From Halobacteriovoraceae bacterium (GTDB taxonomy: Bacteria > Bdellovibrionota > Bacteriovoracia > Bacteriovoracales > Bacteriovoracaceae): a stretch of 41,064 nucleotides of DNA. This document shows, one piece after another, positions 8,179-16,496 of this stretch; the first letter of the stretch is position 1; every line of letters starts with the position of its first letter. Position numbers and translations under genes: made by a program. The stretch covers positions 1 through 41,064 of the forward strand of contig PBFR01000036.1 in NCBI GenBank assembly GCA_002718735.1, given 5' to 3'. The notes beneath the pieces were generated by a model. It did not search any database, was not told where the DNA came from, and saw only the letters and a list, made by a program, of their open reading frames with translations.

Positions 8179-8877
8179 ATGATTTATCATCGTAAAGCAA
8201 ATGAGAGGGGAAGGGTGAATTTTGGATGGCTCCAAGGTCGTCATACCTTCTCCTTTGGTCATTACTACGACCCAAACCATATGGGCTTTGAAAACCTAAG
8301 GGTTATAAATGATGACCAGATTGCTGGTGGGAAAGGTTTTGACACCCACCCTCATAAGGACATGGAAATTATTACTTTTGTCACTGAGGGAGTGTTGGAA
8401 CATAAGGACACTTTGGGTAGTCATGCACTTATTAAACCTGGAGAGATCCAAATTATGAGTGCAGGCACAGGAATTTTTCACAGTGAGTTTAACCATTTAG
8501 AAGACAGGCCTACGACTCTGTTTCAGATCTGGGTGGAGCCTAACAAATTGGGTGTCAAGCCTAGGTACGAGCAGTACGACTATAGTTCTAGAAAGCTTAG
8601 AAATGGGCTTACACTACTTGTTACTCCTCAAGGTGGCAAAGAAATAGCTTCCATTTATGCTGATGCAGAGATCTCTCTTGGACATTACGAGGATGGAAAA
8701 GATATTGATCTAAAACTCAACTCCCAGAAAAGTTATTGGTTGCAAGTTGTAAGTGGAAGCATTTCTTTTAATGATAGCAAGCTCGTTAGAGGCGATGGGC
8801 TTGCGATTAAGAGCGAGACAGAGTTGAAGCTTAAAAGTGATGAGGAAAGTGAATTTTTGCTTTTTGAATTAGGGTAA
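8179..8877 (+). CDS. Pirin-family cupin protein
   Basis: This 232-residue bicupin of the pirin/YhhW type has all four expected metal ligands in the N-terminal cupin: H57 and H59 in FDTHPHKDME, and H101 and E103 in GIFHSEFNH. The intact metal site is compatible with the quercetin 2,3-dioxygenase activity reported for some pirins; the true substrate is unknown. The protein is cytoplasmic, having no signal. The gene is in operon with the YceI gene upstream (RBS GAGGAAAG) and ends at a strong hairpin terminator. Confidence 0.94.
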   Translation: MIYHRKANERGRVNFGWLQGRHTFSFGHYYDPNHMGFENLRVINDDQIAGGKGFDTHPHKDMEIITFVTEGVLEHKDTLGSHALIKPGEIQIMSAGTGIFHSEFNHLEDRPTTLFQIWVEPNKLGVKPRYEQYDYSSRKLRNGLTLLVTPQGGKEIASIYADAEISLGHYEDGKDIDLKLNSQKSYWLQVVSGSISFNDSKLVRGDGLAIKSETELKLKSDEESEFLLFELG

Positions 8878-8907
8878 AAAAAAAGGAGGTCTTAAGACCT
8901 CCTTTTT
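8876..8907. terminator. Bidirectional Rho-independent terminator
   Basis: AAGGAGGTCTTAAGACCTCC (8883-8902) is a perfect palindrome with nine A on its left and five T on its right. It can end both the pirin transcript (+) and the convergent protease transcript (-). Confidence 0.88.
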
Positions 8908-8916
8908 GTATATCAA

Positions 8917-9657
8917 TTAGTTTTGAAGACAACTTTTAATTGCGGCCTTTAGAGCTTCATGTTTGCTGATCAGAGTTCCCATGTTAGAGCCACCTGTTGA
9001 AGTGCATCCCCCATGAGTGTGAATCCCAATGATCTTTCCAGAAGTAACATCAATTACTGTAGAGCCTGAGTTTCCACCCATCGTGTCTACCGTGTGAGTG
9101 AATACTGATTTTCCGTACCAGAAATCTCCAGCCTTTTCTAAAAGACCTGAGTTTGTTTGCTGAGCGAAGTTTCTCTCATCATCTGGAAGATCTCTTCCGT
9201 AACCGGTAATTGAAAGAAGGGATCTTTTTTTAGGGGCTGTAAAGCTTACTTCGTAAAAACCTTGAACAGCACCAGGAAGTTTTCCTGTTAACTCATTTGC
9301 CTTTAGTTTTAAAACTGCCCAGTCATCGCCAGGTCCACCGTCAGTTGAAACGATAGTTTCTTGGTCTATTTCATAAACATCCTCAGGAGCCGAAGCTTGA
9401 GGTATTCCACCGATTGATGCTGGAGTGTTGAACTCAGCATACTTTAGTACACTTTTACAGTGGCCCGCAGTAATGCCACAGTCTTCGCTGATCATAGTCA
9501 CTGTACACCCAGCGTGCTTTTCACCGGCAAAAAGTCTGCCGATTTCGTTATCATAAGAAGGGACTCTGTTATCTTCCTTGCCACAGATTGATTGGACTCC
9601 GCCAAATGATGAAACGCTCATAATGAGCAAAATTGTAGTTAATAATCCTTTATACAT
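8917..9657 (-). CDS. Secreted trypsin/V8-like serine protease
   Basis: This is a 246-residue exported protease. A signal peptide (MYKGLLTTILLIMSVSSFGG) precedes a chymotrypsin-fold domain. The catalytic triad is visible: H66 in GITAGHC, D111 or D112 in GDDWAVLKL, and S197 in MGGNSGSTV. Cysteines at C51/C67 and in the C-terminal GGCTST suggest disulfides. AGGAG sits upstream of the ATG. Two small hairpins lie in the leader (9671-9710). A secreted protease would suit a predatory or scavenging lifestyle, but the substrate is unknown. Confidence 0.92.
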   Translation of the reverse strand: MYKGLLTTILLIMSVSSFGGVQSICGKEDNRVPSYDNEIGRLFAGEKHAGCTVTMISEDCGITAGHCKSVLKYAEFNTPASIGGIPQASAPEDVYEIDQETIVSTDGGPGDDWAVLKLKANELTGKLPGAVQGFYEVSFTAPKKRSLLSITGYGRDLPDDERNFAQQTNSGLLEKAGDFWYGKSVFTHTVDTMGGNSGSTVIDVTSGKIIGIHTHGGCTSTGGSNMGTLISKHEALKAAIKSCLQN

Positions 9658-9670
9658 GCAAATCTCCTAT

Positions 9671-9710
9671 ATGCTAGGTAACAAGCCTAGCTTAAGCCCT
9701 TTAATAAAGG
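9671..9710 (-). promoter_or_regulatory. Two small hairpins in the protease leader
   Basis: GCTAGG (9674-9678 region) pairs with CCTAGC across TAACAAG, and CCTTT/AAAGG pair across AAT at about 9698-9710. Both fall between the clsB stop and the protease start on the minus strand. They may be a weak terminator of the upstream operon or a leader structure. Neither has a clean T run. Confidence 0.3.
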
Positions 9711-9757
9711 CACTTACAAAATCTTACATACGAATGTTAGAATATTTAGGCATTTGT

Positions 9758-10936
9758 CTAAGGAGATTCGGTTTTTTCCTTTTTTCTTACAATAAAGAGA
9801 GTTGCGATTAATGTGATTAAGTTTGAGAAGGTGTAGGTTATAAAATAGAATGCGATGCGTAGCCAACTAGTCTTTTTGCTCCACTCCTGTTTTTCAACTT
9901 GAATGCTGTTTTCTTTTATATATTTGAATTGCTCATCCATTTTATTTGCAAACTCTTTGTCGATGAGCTCAACATTAAGCTCTAAGCAGATATAGCGACT
10001 CAAATAATTGTGGTTGTATGAGCCTATGCTAACCCAGTCGTCATCAATAAGAGCTGCTTTTGCGTGCAAAATAGACTTGTTCCATTCATATATTTTTATC
10101 CCGTGGTTTAAATACCATGAGTACAGATAGCGGGAAGAATAGCGCTCTAGAGGGTGGTCAGAAACTTCGCCAAATATTAGCTCAATCTCCACTCCGCGCT
10201 TTGAGGCCTTTTTTAGCTCTCTTAAAAGTCTTTTTCCTGGTAAAAAATATGTTGCTGTTATCTTTATCGACTTTTCAGAATTTCTAATTGCTTTGAGATA
10301 GCTTTGATATACTTCACTTTTAAAACGCATAAAGTCATTTACTAATGATTTTGCTTTCAACTCGTGCTCAAATAAAAAATTTTGTTTTTGAATTGATTCA
10401 CTCAAAAAATGGGCATGCTCAGGAAAGTGTTTAATGTAAAGAGATCTGACTTTGCGCTGAATCCTATATATCTCCTCTCCTTCTATGAGGACAGAGTAGT
10501 CAAGCCATGGATTTGCATCATTGGGGTCGACAAATTTTTTAGCGAGATTGATCCCACCTGTAATGGCCTTTTTATTGTCAATCAAGAGAAGCTTTTGATG
10601 AAGCCTTCTACCTAAGTGTTGAAATCGTTTTCCAAAAAAAGGAGCGAAGTAGGCCCAATGAACTCCCGCATCATGCATCCTTTGTTTTAATTCCTTGCTA
10701 AGCTCTGGTGTGCCAAAAGCATCCACAATAAAAAAAACTTTCACCCCCTGTTTTGATTTTTCAATTAAGGCATCACAAAAATCAGAGGTGATACCATCCT
10801 CATGAAAGATGTAGGTGTGAAAAAGAATTTTTTCATTTGCCTCTTTTACAAGCTTGATATGTGCGTCTACGGCATCTTTGCCATTTTTTAAAAGTGTTGC
10901 CTGATTGTTTGTGGTGAAATTTTGCTTTAGCGCCAA
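9758..10936 (-). CDS. clsB: ClsB-like cardiolipin synthase / phospholipase-D-fold protein
   Basis: Two HKD motifs mark the phospholipase D fold: HQKLLLIDNKKAITGG near residue 113 and HAKAALIDDDW near residue 290. The end is hydrophobic (WLRIAFYFITYTFSNLITLIATLFIV), probably a membrane anchor. ClsB enzymes condense phospholipids into cardiolipin at the inner membrane. I place the start at TTG 10936 (392 aa) because AGGGGAGG lies 4 nt before it and overlap with the upstream gene is then 10 nt. An in-frame GTG at 10987 would overlap by 61 nt. The partner upstream is YbhP-like, the same order as ybhP-ybhO in E. coli. Confidence 0.87.
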   Translation of the reverse strand: MALKQNFTTNNQATLLKNGKDAVDAHIKLVKEANEKILFHTYIFHEDGITSDFCDALIEKSKQGVKVFFIVDAFGTPELSKELKQRMHDAGVHWAYFAPFFGKRFQHLGRRLHQKLLLIDNKKAITGGINLAKKFVDPNDANPWLDYSVLIEGEEIYRIQRKVRSLYIKHFPEHAHFLSESIQKQNFLFEHELKAKSLVNDFMRFKSEVYQSYLKAIRNSEKSIKITATYFLPGKRLLRELKKASKRGVEIELIFGEVSDHPLERYSSRYLYSWYLNHGIKIYEWNKSILHAKAALIDDDWVSIGSYNHNYLSRYICLELNVELIDKEFANKMDEQFKYIKENSIQVEKQEWSKKTSWLRIAFYFITYTFSNLITLIATLFIVRKKEKTESP

Positions 10937-11661
10937 TCTGCCTCCCCTGTCATATAAATTGGAGAGTGGTCTGAGAGGTTTCGCCACTTCTGCCCTTTTA
11001 AAGTTCTTACCTCGATGGGATGAATGCCATCAACGTAGATTCGATCAAGCTTTAATAAAGGGTACTTGGCCGGAAAAGTGTTTTGGTATTTTCCGTGTAA
11101 AATTTTACTTGCTTCATTAAAGCTTTTTAAAAACGTACTGGCAGCCTGATTCCAGTCATTAAAATCACCCGCAAGAATCTTTGGGTCTCCTGGAGAACAT
11201 CTGTCTGAGATAAAGTCATTGATTCTTTTATATTGAATTGCTCTTCCGCGGTGAAAGAGGTCTAAGTGCACACAAAAGGCATGAAGAATTCCCTTTGGGG
11301 TTTCAATATCACATGCCAATATTCCTCGCTGTTCTCTTTTGTTCGTTGATATGTCGAACTGATCCCAGCTTTTTATAGGGTATTTACTTAATATGGCGTT
11401 TCCATGATGGCGATGGTCATACACAGCGTTTTTGGCATAAGCGTAGTCATTCCATAGGCTGTCGGCCAGGTACTCATGTTGAGCATCAATCCAGTCTTCA
11501 TTTTCCTTAGACAATAGTTTATTTTCGCCGACAATTTCTTGAAGAAAGACGAGATCGACTTCAGTCTGCTCAATGGCCTTTTTGATTTTTCTGATAGTTA
11601 CTTGTGAATTTCTCCAGTTAAAACCTTTATGAATATTGTACGTAAGGATTTTTAATTGCAT
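10927..11661 (-). CDS. YbhP-like endonuclease/exonuclease/phosphatase-family protein
   Basis: The 244 residues carry the EEP fold motifs: LTYNIHKGFNWR near the start, LQEIVGEN, HGNAILSKYPI, AFCVHLDLFHRGRA, LAGDFNDW, and the terminal LSDHSPI. This superfamily covers metal-dependent nucleases and phospho- or sphingolipid phosphodiesterases. Because the gene sits directly before a ClsB-like gene, a role in phospholipid metabolism is more likely than DNA repair (inference from the E. coli ybhP-ybhO arrangement). TATAAT on the minus strand at 11673-11668 lies only 6 nt before the ATG, so the transcript may be leaderless. Confidence 0.88.
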   Translation of the reverse strand: MQLKILTYNIHKGFNWRNSQVTIRKIKKAIEQTEVDLVFLQEIVGENKLLSKENEDWIDAQHEYLADSLWNDYAYAKNAVYDHRHHGNAILSKYPIKSWDQFDISTNKREQRGILACDIETPKGILHAFCVHLDLFHRGRAIQYKRINDFISDRCSPGDPKILAGDFNDWNQAASTFLKSFNEASKILHGKYQNTFPAKYPLLKLDRIYVDGIHPIEVRTLKGQKWRNLSDHSPIYMTGEADWR

Positions 11662-11667
11662 GCCTTC

Positions 11668-11673
11668 ATTATA
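11668..11673 (-). promoter_or_regulatory. Candidate -10 element of a leaderless ybhP-clsB transcript
   Basis: A perfect TATAAT on the minus strand sits 6 nt before the ATG at 11661. No strong -35 is seen at 17 nt spacing. If it is used, transcription would start at or next to the start codon. Confidence 0.35.
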
Positions 11674-11710
11674 TCGTTTAAAAAATCAAAGAAACACATT
11701 GATTTAACTT

Positions 11711-12058
11711 ATGAAAAGAATTGTTTTTTTTATTTTTGGAATCCTATTTACGCTGCTTGGTGTAATCGGTGTGATTTTGCCGGTTATGCCGGGAATAATT
11801 TTCTTTGTGGGTGCTGCATATTTTTTCTCCCACAGCTCAAAGTCTCTTCACATGGCCTTATTTAAAATTCCTGTAATTGGAAAGTCTATCGCAGATTGGG
11901 AGAGTACCAAACGAATGGATCTCCAATTAAAGTTAACAATAGGGTTTCTATTCTTTTCGATGGCCGCATATCCTTGGTTTCTATATGAAAATAAGGCATC
12001 TGCTTTTATTATGACAGATATTTTTCTCATAATCCTTTTGTATTTAGTAACTCTTTAA
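11711..12058 (+). CDS. YbaN/DUF454-family small inner-membrane protein
   Basis: This 115-residue protein has four probable membrane segments. The first two are VFFIFGILFTLLGVIGVILPVMPGII-like and match the opening of the YbaN/DUF454 family (GxxGVxLPxxPG then AAYFFSHSSKSLH). The loop FKIPVIGKSIADWES is also conserved in that family. The function of DUF454 proteins is unknown. The gene is divergent from the ybhP-clsB pair with only 49 nt between starts. Confidence 0.88.
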   Translation: MKRIVFFIFGILFTLLGVIGVILPVMPGIIFFVGAAYFFSHSSKSLHMALFKIPVIGKSIADWESTKRMDLQLKLTIGFLFFSMAAYPWFLYENKASAFIMTDIFLIILLYLVTL

Positions 12059-12151
12059 ATTGTAAGTGGTTGAAATGAGGCGTGTTCTAAAAGCTTACTA
12101 AAGTAGTCGGGATTTGTGCCGTTAAGATAAAAGCTACTTTAGGAGGGGTTT

Positions 12152-12913
12152 GTGAAAAGAATTATAGGCGATGGCGAATTTAGTGGAACAGGTGGAACTT
12201 CTAGGCCCTCAAGCTCTAAGTTTGAAAAATACTTTGAGATAAAAAGGATTGAAGATGAAGACTCTCTAAAGAAGAGCTTTAATCTTAGACACAAAGTTTA
12301 TTGTGAAGAGCTAGGGTATGAGCCAACTCGGGAATCTAGACTTGAGTATGATGAATATGACTCAAGAGCAGTGCATTTTGCTGTCATCCATAAAGGGAGT
12401 GGTATCTTTGCTGGTACAGTTAGATTAGTGTTTGAGAACGATCAACAGGAGCTACCCTTTAAAAAGCATTTAATTAATTTCAAAGAAAATGTAAAAGATA
12501 TAAACGTGGCACGACTAAAAAAGAGAAGGATGTGTGAGGTGTCTAGACTCGCAGTGCCATCAGAATTTCGTAAAAGAAAACTTGATGACAAACTTAAGTT
12601 AAACTTTAGTCCAGAGGAGATTGGGTGCTTTCCAATGATATCAATAGCATTGTTTTACAGTTGTCTAACTTATTGTAAACATTACGACATTGGGGCGTAT
12701 TCGATGATGGAAGAGAGACTCGCAAGGGCCTTGAAAATATCGGGAATTGAAAGTTTCAGAGTCTCTGATTTTCATGAATTCAATGGCTTGAGGGCACCTT
12801 TTTTATTTAGCAGTAGTTGTAACACAGAGAAAATTAGACCGGAACAGTTACGCATTTTAAATTTTGTTTACAATAGCATTATTGAAAACGAAAAACTTAT
12901 AAAAGTAGCTTAG
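12152..12913 (+). CDS. FeeM / exosortase-associated-type N-acyltransferase (GNAT fold)
   Basis: The 253 residues resemble the autoinducer-synthase-like GNAT group (FeeM N-acyl amino acid synthases and PEP-CTERM/exosortase-associated acyltransferases). Marks are FNLRHKVYCEELGYEP near residue 43, FAGTVRLVF, and MCEVSRLAVPSEFRKRK near residue 127. Such enzymes move an acyl group from acyl-ACP or acyl-CoA to an amino compound. No exosortase or PEP-CTERM gene is in the window. The start is GTG at 12152 with AGGAGGGG upstream. Eight bases separate it from the E1-like gene, so they form an operon. Confidence 0.85.
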   Translation: MKRIIGDGEFSGTGGTSRPSSSKFEKYFEIKRIEDEDSLKKSFNLRHKVYCEELGYEPTRESRLEYDEYDSRAVHFAVIHKGSGIFAGTVRLVFENDQQELPFKKHLINFKENVKDINVARLKKRRMCEVSRLAVPSEFRKRKLDDKLKLNFSPEEIGCFPMISIALFYSCLTYCKHYDIGAYSMMEERLARALKISGIESFRVSDFHEFNGLRAPFLFSSSCNTEKIRPEQLRILNFVYNSIIENEKLIKVA

Positions 12914-12921
12914 GGTTTAGT

Positions 12922-13788
12922 ATGGATCTAGGATTCGATTACAAAGCAGCCTTTTCAAGAAATATTGGTTGGGTTACAGACCAGGAGCAGGAGATTCTTT
13001 CAAACAAGAGAGTCGCGATTGCTGGTGCCGGAGGAGTTGGTGGAGAACACCTAGTGACTCTCTCAAGACTTGGTGTTCAAAAATTTAATATTTCAGACTT
13101 CGATGATTTTGAAATCCACAATTTCAATAGACAGGCCGGAGCATTCATGTCGACCATTGGACGAGCTAAGTGTGAAGTCATGGCCGAAGTTGTGAAAGAC
13201 ATCAACCCGAAAGCCGACGTCATAAGATTTGATGATGGGATTAATGCAAGCAATGTTGATGAGTTTCTCAAAGATGTTGATATCTATGTGGATAGTTTGG
13301 ACTTTTTTGCAATTGATGCTCGAATTCTTTTATTTAAAAAGTGCAAAGAAAAAAGCATTCCAGTTGTGACTGCTGCTCCAATAGGGATGGGATGTGCGTT
13401 CTTATGTTTCATGCCTGGGCAGATGAGCTTTGAAAAATATTTTCGTTTCCAGGACTGTAAAAGCGACACCGAGAGGTATGCAAAGTTTGTAGTTGGCCTT
13501 ACTCCAAAGTTTTTATCATATAGCTATTTGATTAAAGGTGTGGTGGACCTTAATGCGGGCAAGGGACCTTCAACGCCGATGGGAGTAAAAATGTGTGCTT
13601 CTATAGCGGCAACCTATGTCTTAAAAATAATATTACAAAGGGGAAAGCTGCTTGTTGCTCCCCATGGAATGCAATTTGACGGATATTTGAATAAGCTTGC
13701 AAAAAGTTATGTTCCTTTTGGAAATAAAAATCCCCTGCAAATCTTTAAATATCATTTTGCCAAAAGAGAATTTACCAAAAAAATATAG
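12922..13788 (+). CDS. ThiF/MoeB/E1-like adenylating enzyme
   Basis: This 288-residue E1-superfamily protein has the nucleotide-binding loop VAIAGAGGVGG (residues 31-41), the acidic strand ISDFDDFEIHNFNRQ (57-71; D59, N67, R70 and Q71 match the adenylation site) and K83. It lacks the paired CxxC zinc ligands of MoeB and ThiF, and no catalytic cysteine is certain. Such proteins adenylate a C-terminal carboxylate, usually of a ubiquitin-like or sulfur-carrier protein, and none is encoded nearby. Co-transcription with an acyltransferase suggests a small-molecule or peptide substrate instead (inference). It ends at the thiolase terminator. Confidence 0.88.
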   Translation: MDLGFDYKAAFSRNIGWVTDQEQEILSNKRVAIAGAGGVGGEHLVTLSRLGVQKFNISDFDDFEIHNFNRQAGAFMSTIGRAKCEVMAEVVKDINPKADVIRFDDGINASNVDEFLKDVDIYVDSLDFFAIDARILLFKKCKEKSIPVVTAAPIGMGCAFLCFMPGQMSFEKYFRFQDCKSDTERYAKFVVGLTPKFLSYSYLIKGVVDLNAGKGPSTPMGVKMCASIAATYVLKIILQRGKLLVAPHGMQFDGYLNKLAKSYVPFGNKNPLQIFKYHFAKREFTKKI

Positions 13789-13804
13789 AGGGCCTTAGGC
13801 CCTC
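13774..13804 (-). terminator. Rho-independent terminator of the thiolase gene
   Basis: GAGGGCC (13788-13794) and GGCCCTC (13798-13804) form a 7-bp stem with loop TTA. Read on the minus strand it is followed by TATATTTTTTT, starting 4 nt after the thiolase stop. On the plus strand it overlaps the E1-like gene's stop and has no T run. Confidence 0.75.
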
Positions 13805-13808
13805 GGAT

Positions 13809-15086
13809 CTACTTCTCAATTATTGCTGTGACGCCCATGCCTCCAGCAGTACAAATAGACACAAGGCCTCGACCTTTTCCATTTTCATTTAGTATCTTGG
13901 AGAGACTTCCGACAATTCTTGCACCTGTGGCCGCAAAAGGATGTCCCATTGCCAAAGAGCCACCTTTAACATTTAGCTTAGACATATCAATTTCACCAAG
14001 TGCTTGATCAAGGCCAAGCTTTTCTTTACAAAACTCTTCCGACTTCCATGCCTCCAGAGTACATAGTACCTGTGCGGCGAAGGCCTCATGAATTTCATAA
14101 TAGTCAAAGTCTTGGAGGGATAGGCCAGCTCGTTTAAGCATTTTAGGTACGGCGTATGCCGGTGCCATTAATAACCCCTCGTCATCAATATAGTTAACTC
14201 CAAAGGACTGAGCATAGCTTAAGTATGCAAGCACTTCATAATCATTCTCTTTAGCGTATTCTTCAGAGCATAAAAAAACGCAAGCGGCTCCATCTGTCAA
14301 AGCGGTGCTGTTTGCTGCAGTTAAAGTTCCCTTGCCGCTTTCCTTATCAAACGCGGGCCTTAACTTGGAAAGCTTTTCAAGCGAGCCGTCACTTCGTATT
14401 GTTCCGTCTCTTTTAGCACCCTTAAATTCAACTACAAGCTCATCATAAAAGCCCTCCTTATATGCTGATACAGCATTTTGGTGACTATTTAAAGCAAGTT
14501 TATCCTGATCCTCTCGGGCAATGTTCCATCGCTGTGCCATCTCTTCGCAGCTCTCTCCCATGGACTTTCCTGTACGAGGTTCTTTTATCGCCGGAAGTTG
14601 TGGCAAAAGCTCCATTGGGTTAAATCCCTTAAAGGCTGAAAGTTTTTGTGAAAGAGTTTTTGAATTTGAGATTGCAACAAGTCTGTCGCTGAAGCTCTTT
14701 TTAAATTCGATTGGCACATCGCTGTTGGTGTCAACTCCACCAGCAATACCACAGTCTATTTGTCCTAGAGCAATCTTATTTGCAACGATAATTGCTGCCT
14801 CAAGCGATGTCCCGCATGCTTTTTGTATGTCAGTTGCTGGAGTGTGTGGGGATAATCCTGAATCCATGACACATTCCCTGGCCAATGAGAATTGATAAGC
14901 ATGTTTGTTCACCGCACCCAAAACCACTTCTCCAACTTCTTTTCCTTCAATTCCCAAATCTCGAACTAATGTTTTTAGTGCCGGAACCATAAGTTGATTA
15001 TTGGATAGGCGAGTGTACCTTGTACCAGATTTCATAAATGGAATACGCTTGCTTGCGACAATGCAGACTTTTTTTACTTCAGACAT
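13809..15086 (-). CDS. fadI: FadI-type acetyl-CoA C-acyltransferase (thiolase)
   Basis: This 425-residue thiolase is closer in length to FadI or trifunctional beta-subunit enzymes than to the 390-residue FadA or AtoB. The nucleophilic C91 is in QKACGTSLEAA. The other active-site motifs are GGSLAMGHPFAATGAR and the C-terminal CTAGGMGVTAI. It cleaves 3-ketoacyl-CoA in fatty acid beta-oxidation, or runs in reverse. No FadJ partner is adjacent. AGGAG precedes the ATG. A hotdog thioesterase is divergent, so acyl-CoA metabolism is a local theme. Confidence 0.93.
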   Translation of the reverse strand: MSEVKKVCIVASKRIPFMKSGTRYTRLSNNQLMVPALKTLVRDLGIEGKEVGEVVLGAVNKHAYQFSLARECVMDSGLSPHTPATDIQKACGTSLEAAIIVANKIALGQIDCGIAGGVDTNSDVPIEFKKSFSDRLVAISNSKTLSQKLSAFKGFNPMELLPQLPAIKEPRTGKSMGESCEEMAQRWNIAREDQDKLALNSHQNAVSAYKEGFYDELVVEFKGAKRDGTIRSDGSLEKLSKLRPAFDKESGKGTLTAANSTALTDGAACVFLCSEEYAKENDYEVLAYLSYAQSFGVNYIDDEGLLMAPAYAVPKMLKRAGLSLQDFDYYEIHEAFAAQVLCTLEAWKSEEFCKEKLGLDQALGEIDMSKLNVKGGSLAMGHPFAATGARIVGSLSKILNENGKGRGLVSICTAGGMGVTAIIEK

Positions 15087-15183
15087 GATAATTCTCCTTA
15101 TTGCCTATATAATTATAGCGCCTTTGGAAAAGAGTTAAATGTTTATATTCTTGAAATGAATGAGGCGTGCTGGGGAGAATTTG

Positions 15184-15741
15184 ATGAATCTTTACTTTCG
15201 CTTTTTACTTTTAGTGCTAAGGAACCTTATCTTCCCCAAGAAGCTTGATATCTTTGAGGAGAGTGCAATTGAGCTTAAAGTGCTCCCAAATGACTTGGAT
15301 TTAAACATGCATATGAACAATGGAAGATACTTGACTATTATGGACTTGGGGAGAACTGATTTCACGATGAAGTTGGATCTGCATAAGCTTATGATCAAAC
15401 AAAAGTGGGGAGCCGTTGCAACTGCGATAAATGTAATATATCTCAGACCATTAAATCTTTTTGACAACTATACGCTTAGAACAAAACTGATTGCCTGGGA
15501 TGATAAGTGGTTTTACATGGAACAAAAGTTTGTAAAAGATGATTTTATTGTTGCTAGTGCCATTGTTAGAGCTACCTTTATTAAAAGTGGCAAAAGACTT
15601 GAGCCCTTAAAGGTTTTAAAGGCGGCCTCTCCAGGGATGTTGACTCCTCCAGAATTTCCTCAATACCTAAAAGATTTGGTCCAGGGTGAAGAAGAGTTTC
15701 TCAACTATCTAAAGGCACAAAATAGGTCAACTAGACAATAA
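15184..15741 (+). CDS. Hotdog-fold acyl-CoA thioesterase (THEM6/4HBT_2-like)
   Basis: The 185 residues include a hotdog domain with the hallmark NDLDLNMHMNNGRYLTIMDLGR near residue 38 and a hydrophobic N-terminal segment (YFRFLLLVLRNLIF) that may associate with the membrane. This matches the 4HBT_2/THEM6 group of putative acyl-CoA thioesterases. I chose the ATG at 15184 because GGGGAG lies just upstream; an in-frame ATG at 15160 would add eight residues. It is divergent from the thiolase and its end overlaps the convergent DUF2452 gene by 11 nt. Confidence 0.85.
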   Translation: MNLYFRFLLLVLRNLIFPKKLDIFEESAIELKVLPNDLDLNMHMNNGRYLTIMDLGRTDFTMKLDLHKLMIKQKWGAVATAINVIYLRPLNLFDNYTLRTKLIAWDDKWFYMEQKFVKDDFIVASAIVRATFIKSGKRLEPLKVLKAASPGMLTPPEFPQYLKDLVQGEEEFLNYLKAQNRSTRQ

Positions 15742-16195
15742 CCTTCCAGGTGTGATCGGCCAAAAGTTTTACTTTTGCTATGAAACTTTTAAAAGGCAGT
15801 TTTTCTCCCCACTCTTCAGGAGAAACAATAGATAGGGACTTGGTGTTGTCACTTTTCTCATATAGATAATAATTTTTTCCAACTATTGGTTTAAAACTCA
15901 TTTTCGCTTCATAGATTTGAACTGACACATCTGCACGTTTTTTAATTTCTCTTGCCTGCTTTGCCAGTAAACTCATTTGCTCAAAAATCTGATCAAGTTG
16001 CATCTGAGTTTGCTCTTCCATTGCCATGCGGGCATTGCCTTTAATGGCCCCTTCATTTGTAGGAGCCACCGAAAAACCACCCACGCTATGGGCGTACTCA
16101 AGCAATGAGGGGAGATCTGCTGTTTTTTCCTTTAGCTTATCGAGGTCAATAGAGTTTACCTCTATAGGCTTTGGAGCGTTTTCATTGTGTTTCAT
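15731..16195 (-). CDS. DUF2452-family protein
   Basis: This 154-residue soluble protein has no signal. Features are LPSLLEYAHSVGGFSVAPTNEGAIKGNARMAMEEQ, a helical middle rich in Gln, Met and Lys, and a C-terminal beta part (FKPIVGKNYYLYEK). These fit DUF2452, whose function is unknown. Its 3' end overlaps the thioesterase gene on the other strand. Confidence 0.8.
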   Translation of the reverse strand: MKHNENAPKPIEVNSIDLDKLKEKTADLPSLLEYAHSVGGFSVAPTNEGAIKGNARMAMEEQTQMQLDQIFEQMSLLAKQAREIKKRADVSVQIYEAKMSFKPIVGKNYYLYEKSDNTKSLSIVSPEEWGEKLPFKSFIAKVKLLADHTWKVIV

Positions 16196-16397
16196 AGGCC
16201 TATTTTCGCATTTTCCATGGCCCTAATAAAGGTGTTGTTTAGGTTTTCTTCAGAATATATTTAAAAAAATAATCGAATCTGAAATTCGTTGTGGAATCAA
16301 TGCTTTACAACACGTTGATCACCTTTTTTGTGGTACTTAGTACTCAAATATTACCTATAATTTTTCCTAATGGAATAATGTTTAAGGTGCAATTAAG

Positions 16398-16412
16398 GTG
16401 TAAAACTTACAC
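16398..16412. promoter_or_regulatory. 15-bp dyad GTGTAA-N3-TTACAC, candidate operator
   Basis: This is a perfect inverted repeat with 6-bp arms in an intergenic region between divergently read genes. The length and spacing suit a dimeric helix-turn-helix regulator. The regulator is not identifiable. Confidence 0.35.
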
Positions 16413-16496
16413 TGTTAATATTCGATGCAGATATTTCGGGGTAAAAATACATCAAGAAATCTCCCCTAGGTTTCTAACCCTTCCTTTCCCTGAACG

